From positions 3,748,747 to 3,812,746 of the forward strand of contig OZ007510.1 of assembly GCA_963931865.1 (NCBI GenBank): DNA of 64,000 nt. Reading direction: 5' to 3'. Source of the DNA: Axinella damicornis (taxonomy: Eukaryota; Porifera; Demospongiae; Axinellida; Axinellidae). This document shows, piece by piece, positions 60,101-64,000 of the stretch. Position 1 is the stretch's first letter; each line of letters starts with the position of its first letter. A program made the translations under genes and the position numbers. The notes below the pieces were generated by a model. That model had not been told where the DNA came from. It searched no databases and saw nothing but the letters and a program-made list of their open reading frames with translations.

Positions 60101-60876
60101 TTGGTGGGTGTTGTTTGAGTCACATATCTGCTTAGTGCATTTGCTAACAATTGTTATAGGGACATATTCAAAGTTGTTTCACTGCTCCTGGAGTTGGGTG
60201 TTGCCCACAACCTGGTCATGTTGAGAGGAGAGCCATTCAACCAGGACAAGGCAGCTGTTGGGAAGGCAGTGGTGAGGACATTGCTGATACCACGCAAACC
60301 TGCACTCGGTATATAATAGTTATGCAGTTGCCTGTTGTATATGTGAATGGTATCTCAGGACAAGACCTGTTGTGTTCACCCACCCACACAGGCTTCAAGA
60401 AGCTGTATGAGAACGCTGATGCAATACCACCATTCTTTGCAGCATCTTGTGAACTGGCACTGGGATTTATTCCAGTGCTAGGTATGACTGTTGATATCTA
60501 GATTGATTGTCCAATTCGCTGTTGTTTTAGTTTTGTGTTCAGAGTAGTGTAGCTAAAACCAAAATAGTGATGCTGTAATGGGCAATACAGAATGCTGTCC
60601 TAAAGTACAGTATTCGTCTTCAATAAGGCATATTTCGTTTTAACTACAGAATGTGTTGCTATATATGCCATCAGCATGAATCCTGTATGAAACCCAATGA
60701 CAGTGTGCAGACAGTCACCGTGTTACTTTCTCTACCGTGCAGACCAGTCCAGGTATGAAACTTTGACGGAAGAGGAGATACTGGAAATCCTTCATGAGAA
60801 GACACTTGAGAAAGAGGAATTTTGGCTGTTGAAAGAGAGGACTAAACAGGTTCTTGAATGCAAAACTAATACATAG
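57128..60876 (+). CDS. GDPGP1: GDP-D-glucose phosphorylase, 11 exons
   Basis: Cleaves GDP-D-glucose with phosphate to GDP and glucose 1-phosphate, a repair activity; plant homologues (VTC2) make ascorbate precursors. Exons: 57128-57226, 57396-57512, 57572-57679, 57757-57798, 58635-58724, 58797-58855, 59002-59104, 59638-59735, 60160-60308, 60392-60481, 60743-60876, sum 1089 nt, 362 residues (human 385). Landmarks in order: LRYNLDGVTVRTIPGKYGFIAQ, PFDPKLFNFNKV, ANVSPIDFGHALFVPEPESCLPQ, then the HIT-type catalytic motif NHLHYHFLYL (H189, H191, H193), PSRGVGFQL and GVAHNLVMLRG. Exon 3 ends at a GC donor (GAG/GCAAGT). Intron 4 contains a large minisatellite. An upstream in-frame Met at 57059 is possible. 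The gene is divergent from TRMT5. Confidence 0.92.
57827..58441 (+). repeat. 17 bp minisatellite, about 36 copies, GDPGP1 intron 4
   Basis: The unit is GGCCTTGGCTCCATGCT, with G/A variants (CATGATGG), GTTCCAT variants and a diverged left edge (GGCGTTGG). Neither the unit nor its complement contains a stop in any frame, so five long overlapping frames (up to 222 codons) run through it on both strands. None is a gene. Confidence 0.97.
59116..59207. repeat. Short palindrome of the GCCTCGTTCCCAGGC family
   Basis: TAGCCTCGTTCCCAGGCC at 59116 and its inverse GGCCTGGGAACAAAGATA at 59138 form a hairpin in GDPGP1 intron 7; a further inverse copy (TTTGTTCCCAGGCCT) follows at about 59192. Confidence 0.8.
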
Positions 60877-60962
60877 CTATTTATTCTGTACAGTTGCCTG
60901 TAAACCTCATTGCCCAAATCATCACCGAATGTATCAAACTTTAACTCCTGAGTCTCCATAGC

Positions 60963-61138
60963 TGCAGTTTGAGCTCGCTGGGCATGGGCTCCCCCCGTAG
61001 GGCTGCCCGTATGTTGTCAATGGTACGCTTAGAGAGTGTCCAGCCACCAGTGTGGGTGATGATGGTGACGTTGGGAGAGGATTGTCACGGGTCTCAGGAA
61101 TTCAACACCTCCGGTGTGTACCACCTCGAGCAATACAT
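60963..61138 (-). pseudogene. Truncated copy of GRHPR-like C-terminus
   Basis: On the minus strand 61045-60963 matches the end of the downstream dehydrogenase gene (63370-63270; complement of CAGTTTGAGCTCGCTGGGCA). Just upstream, 61138-61092 matches the part encoding ACIARG and TPEVLN near 63995-63940. The roughly 550 bases that should lie between are deleted, and the ACIARG frame runs into a stop soon after. This is a broken duplicate, not a second gene. Confidence 0.75.
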
Positions 61139-61194
61139 GCCTTCACATCATATATGCATGATTGATACATGTATGACATAGTGCGTATCTGTCA

Positions 61195-61790
61195 CCAACA
61201 CTAATGCCATTGTGTAATAATTATCAGGAGCCCATAACAAGAATAGATCCATCTAACCCTCCACCCTAATGTTAAGTCACATGACCTATAGAAATAGTTC
61301 CATAAACATTAAGCAAAACAATTGGAGGAGAAAAAAAAAAGCCTAACAGCTCCATGCCAAAGGAAAAACAAAAGAAACAGAAGGAAAAAAAGGAAAAAAA
61401 CTTATAAGCCCCACAAACAAACAAAAAAAAACACAAAGGGGGAAAGAAAGAAGTAGGGTGTGGAAGATTGAATATGATGCATGAGTGATGTATCCCATAG
61501 CTCTCATCAACACTTATGCTATTGGGTAATAATTATCAGGAGCCAATAATAAGACTAGCCTCAAACCCAGGCTAGTAATAAGACTAGATCCAACTCCACC
61601 CAAATGCTAAGCCACATGACCTATAGGCATAATTATAATAGTTCCATAATCATTATAAAAGAGAAGGGAAAAAAAGCTTAGCAGCCTTCCCTCCATGCCA
61701 AAGGAAAACAAAACAACCGGAAAAAGGAACAAGAAAAAAAAAACAAAAGGGGAAAGAGAAAAAGAAAAAAGAAAAAAAATACAACCTAGC
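61195..61790 (+). repeat. Two direct copies of a 250 bp A-rich-tailed segment
   Basis: Both copies share TAATAATTATCAGGAGCC, AAGTCACATGACCTATAG (second copy AAGCCACATGACCTATAG) and end in GGAAAAA-rich tracts with GGGGAAAGA. The A-rich ends suggest retroposed sequence, but no RNA promoter boxes were identified. Confidence 0.7.
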
Positions 61791-62505
61791 AACAACCCAT
61801 CCCTCCGTGACAGGTCAGACACCGAAGTGTAAGCCTCAGGAGCGCTGGAGTAACCTGCTTTCTAGGCGTACTCCGGCTGCTAGGCAGGGAAGTCGAGAAC
61901 CGACGACCTTGAATTCCAAAGTTGCTGAGCAATTTATCAAATGGGGTGCCTCTGACTGCAGACCGTGGATTAACGCCTAGGAAAGTAGAAGTCCGGCCAC
62001 CAGTACATGATCTACAGTGGTGCACTGCATAATTCTCAAGGAAGGGAGTGGGACTAGTCTAGCTGGCTAGCCCCTCCCAGCATGGATCAACTCACATGAC
62101 CGCACGGGGAAAAGAAGGGTCTAGACCACTTCGCTTGGGCTCTATACTTGAAATCCGGTAGAGCCAATCAGATTGCAGCTGTCATGTGTGATCTTTCAAA
62201 TCGCTTGGTACAAGCGTTGAGGACTGTCTGAAGTGGGCCTGCATTTGCTGTTAAGGGTTAACGTTAAGCAACTTCAGTGCAAATGATAGTTGCCATAGAT
62301 GTGCATGCACTGACGATGACGACGTGTTGATACATGTGCGTCAATGAATACTGAATTTGCTAATGTTCACTGAAACGGCACAAATGAGCTGCAGGCGTTT
62401 CCAGACAAAGCGTGATCTAACTGGCTTATCTCACGTTGTTTACTATAGCTTGTGTCACACTGCAGCACAGTTGCTATGGAGACTCCTTGGTAACCGCTGT
62501 ATCCA

Positions 62506-62712
62506 TGGTTTAGTCTGGCTTCAGTTCAGTACTGCAGTGCAGAGCTGCTAGTTGTTGATATGGTTGAGAAGCAAGTAGCTAGTTTGCTATGGAGTCTCCT
62601 TGGTAACGGCTTGCATCATACTGCATGCAGCATGGTTTAGTCTGGCTTCAGTTCTGTACTGCAGTGCAGAGCTGCTAGTTGTTGATATGGTTGAGAAGCA
62701 AGTAGCTAGTTG
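62506..62712 (+). repeat. Direct repeat (about 90 bp unit, two copies)
   Basis: GCAGAGCTGCTAGTTGTTGA followed by TATGGTTGAGAAGCAAGTAG occurs at about 62539 and 62664, each preceded by GGTTTAGTCTGGCTTCAGTT and separated by GGAGTCTCCTTGGTAACGGC. Recent tandem duplication. Confidence 0.85.
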
Positions 62713-63250
62713 TTTGCATGATTCTCGTAGTCACTTTGGGTCTATAATCCGTGATGGATGGCGTGACAGTGAGTGATTTCGAAAAATGGGACGACTCCCA
62801 CGTTGGAAATATCGGCCGTCTGTTACTTCAATGTTAGTCAAAGCGGTTTACATGTAGAAGGAAATTGAACAGGGATGCCTAATACTCCCATGAATATGAA
62901 GGGACTGAATACAGACGACTGAACGCTGTAAGAAGCCCAAGTCCGTTAGATTCTGGTCTTCGTGGTAGGTGAAGCGATATTAACCGAACGCTCTGTGCCA
63001 GCCGTCTTCGATCTGTCAATTTTGAGGGTGATTTCACCATTAGTTAGTTTTTCAGGTTTAGATTTAGACTTATAACAATTACTTTTACTTTGGCGCAGGC
63101 GTCACAAGCTAAATTCCGCGGGTTACGTGGCTGTCTGAATGCTACTACAGAGGGTTGGGGATGGCCTTTGCTACTCTGACACTAGCTGTAACAGAGTGAC
63201 AGTCCCTCACAGTTACTGGCCAAATCAGATCACAATTTCAAAACAATAAA

Positions 63251-63997
63251 TTATTGCACAATCTGATCACCTCCAGAGTCCAGTTTGAGCTCACTGGGCA
63301 TGGGCTCCCCTCGGAGGGCTGCCCATATGTTGTCAATGGTACGCTGCACCATCCTTGTGCGGGTATGGAGAGTGTTGGTGCCAGTGTGGAGGGTGATGGT
63401 GACATTAGGGAGAGTGAGGAGGGGATGATCATGGGGGAGAGGCTCAGGGTTTGTGACATCCAGTCCTGCAGCAGCAATGGTGCCACCCCTAAGAGCCTCC
63501 ACCAAGGCATCCTGGTCAACCAGACTGCCACGAGAGATGTTGATGAATATGCCAGTTTTCTTCATTGCACCAAATTGCTCTCTCCCCATCATCTTGTACG
63601 TTTCCTTGCCACCAGGTGCTACCAGCACAACATAGTCAGATTGTCTCAGTATGTCGGAAAGAGAATAAACATACGTTGCTTGCACTAGATCTTCATCTTC
63701 CTTGGAACGACGGTTGCGATTGAGGTAGAGGATCCTCATGTTGAACCCCACTGCTCGTTTGGCCACTTCCAGTCCAATCCTCCCCATTCCAATGATTCCA
63801 AGTGTCATTCCACTCACTTGGAACCCAAACCAATTTGGATCCATTCTACTGATTTCAGGACTCTTCGAAATCTTGTCCCCCTCAACGACTCTTCTAGCTG
63901 CTACGAGCAGCAATGCCCATGCCATGTCTGCTGTTGTGTCATTCAGCACCTCTGGTGTGTACCCTACTCTAATACCTCGAGCAATACATGCCCTCAC
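63251..63997 (-). CDS. GRHPR: Glyoxylate/hydroxypyruvate reductase-like dehydrogenase (5' end beyond window)
   Basis: The 3' 248 codons of a D-isomer-specific 2-hydroxyacid dehydrogenase, running off the right edge in one open exon. Such enzymes reduce glyoxylate and hydroxypyruvate with NAD(P)H. Visible: YTPEVLNDTTADMAWALLL, the Rossmann GxGxxG in LGIIGMGRIGLEVA, the catalytic Arg in NISRGSLVDQDALVEAL, the Glu in DVTNPEPLP, and a His in VTITLHTGTNT. The C-terminus GEPMPSELKL is typical of GRHPR. The usual PHIGSAT around the catalytic His is LHTGTNT here; the His is kept but its setting is altered. Paralogues are common in invertebrates, so the symbol means family level. Confidence 0.88.
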   Translation of the reverse strand: MRACIARGIRVGYTPEVLNDTTADMAWALLLVAARRVVEGDKISKSPEISRMDPNWFGFQVSGMTLGIIGMGRIGLEVAKRAVGFNMRILYLNRNRRSKEDEDLVQATYVYSLSDILRQSDYVVLVAPGGKETYKMMGREQFGAMKKTGIFINISRGSLVDQDALVEALRGGTIAAAGLDVTNPEPLPHDHPLLTLPNVTITLHTGTNTLHTRTRMVQRTIDNIWAALRGEPMPSELKLDSGGDQIVQ

Positions 63998-64000
63998 ATC

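Larger units (their letters stand above)
60877..63250. other. Interval between GDPGP1 and GRHPR-like gene
   Basis: Contains the GRHPR relic, a direct duplication of a 250 bp segment (about 61195-61440 and 61495-61790, each beginning near GGTAATAATTATCAGGAGCC and ending in A-rich sequence), and a direct repeat at about 62510-62710. No other gene recognised; the open frame at 61786-62025 has no identifiable domain. Confidence 0.65.

Overview
This is a piece of a metazoan nuclear genome. All but one of the protein genes are interrupted by short to medium GT-AG introns. Intergenic and intronic DNA is rich in microsatellites, minisatellites, poly-G/poly-C runs and short foldback elements. The gene set (RALGAPA, FoxG, TRMT5, GDPGP1, GRHPR-like, a VWA-domain protein and a STAND-type NTPase) is animal. 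A FoxG-type forkhead gene excludes plants and fungi. An early-branching marine invertebrate such as a sponge is a reasonable guess, but the phylum cannot be fixed from this sequence alone. I rebuilt exon structures by hand from splice sites, reading phase and remembered protein families. Reading phase closes exactly across all 39 exons of RALGAPA, 11 of GDPGP1, 6 of the VWA gene and 3 of TRMT5.

Layout. 45-1735 (+): the 3' end of a STAND/NB-ARC-like NTPase gene; its P-loop lies off the left edge. A decayed piece of its last exon sits at about 2108-2172. 1736-8904: gene-free, packed with foldback repeats, including a 1.8 kb imperfect palindrome. 8905-12309 (-): six-exon VWA-domain gene. 12850-48809 (+): RALGAPA, alpha subunit of the Ral GTPase-activating complex, 2334 codons over 36 kb, ending in the Rap/Ran-GAP domain plus a long Ser-rich tail. 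49718-51073 (-): intronless FoxG. 53572-57055 (-): TRMT5. 57128-60876 (+): GDPGP1, head-to-head with TRMT5. 63251-63997 (-): 3' part of a GRHPR-like dehydrogenase gene that runs off the right edge, with a broken copy of its C-terminal coding sequence at about 60963-61138.

The genes do not form one pathway. Two pairs are divergent with short shared upstream regions: VWA/RALGAPA (about 540 bp) and TRMT5/GDPGP1 (about 70-100 bp). Two pairs are convergent: STAND/VWA and RALGAPA/FoxG. The least expected structure is at splice sites. One RALGAPA donor is the first unit of a 16-copy minisatellite. Another exon end with its donor is present three times in tandem. Several acceptors lie directly after CA repeats.
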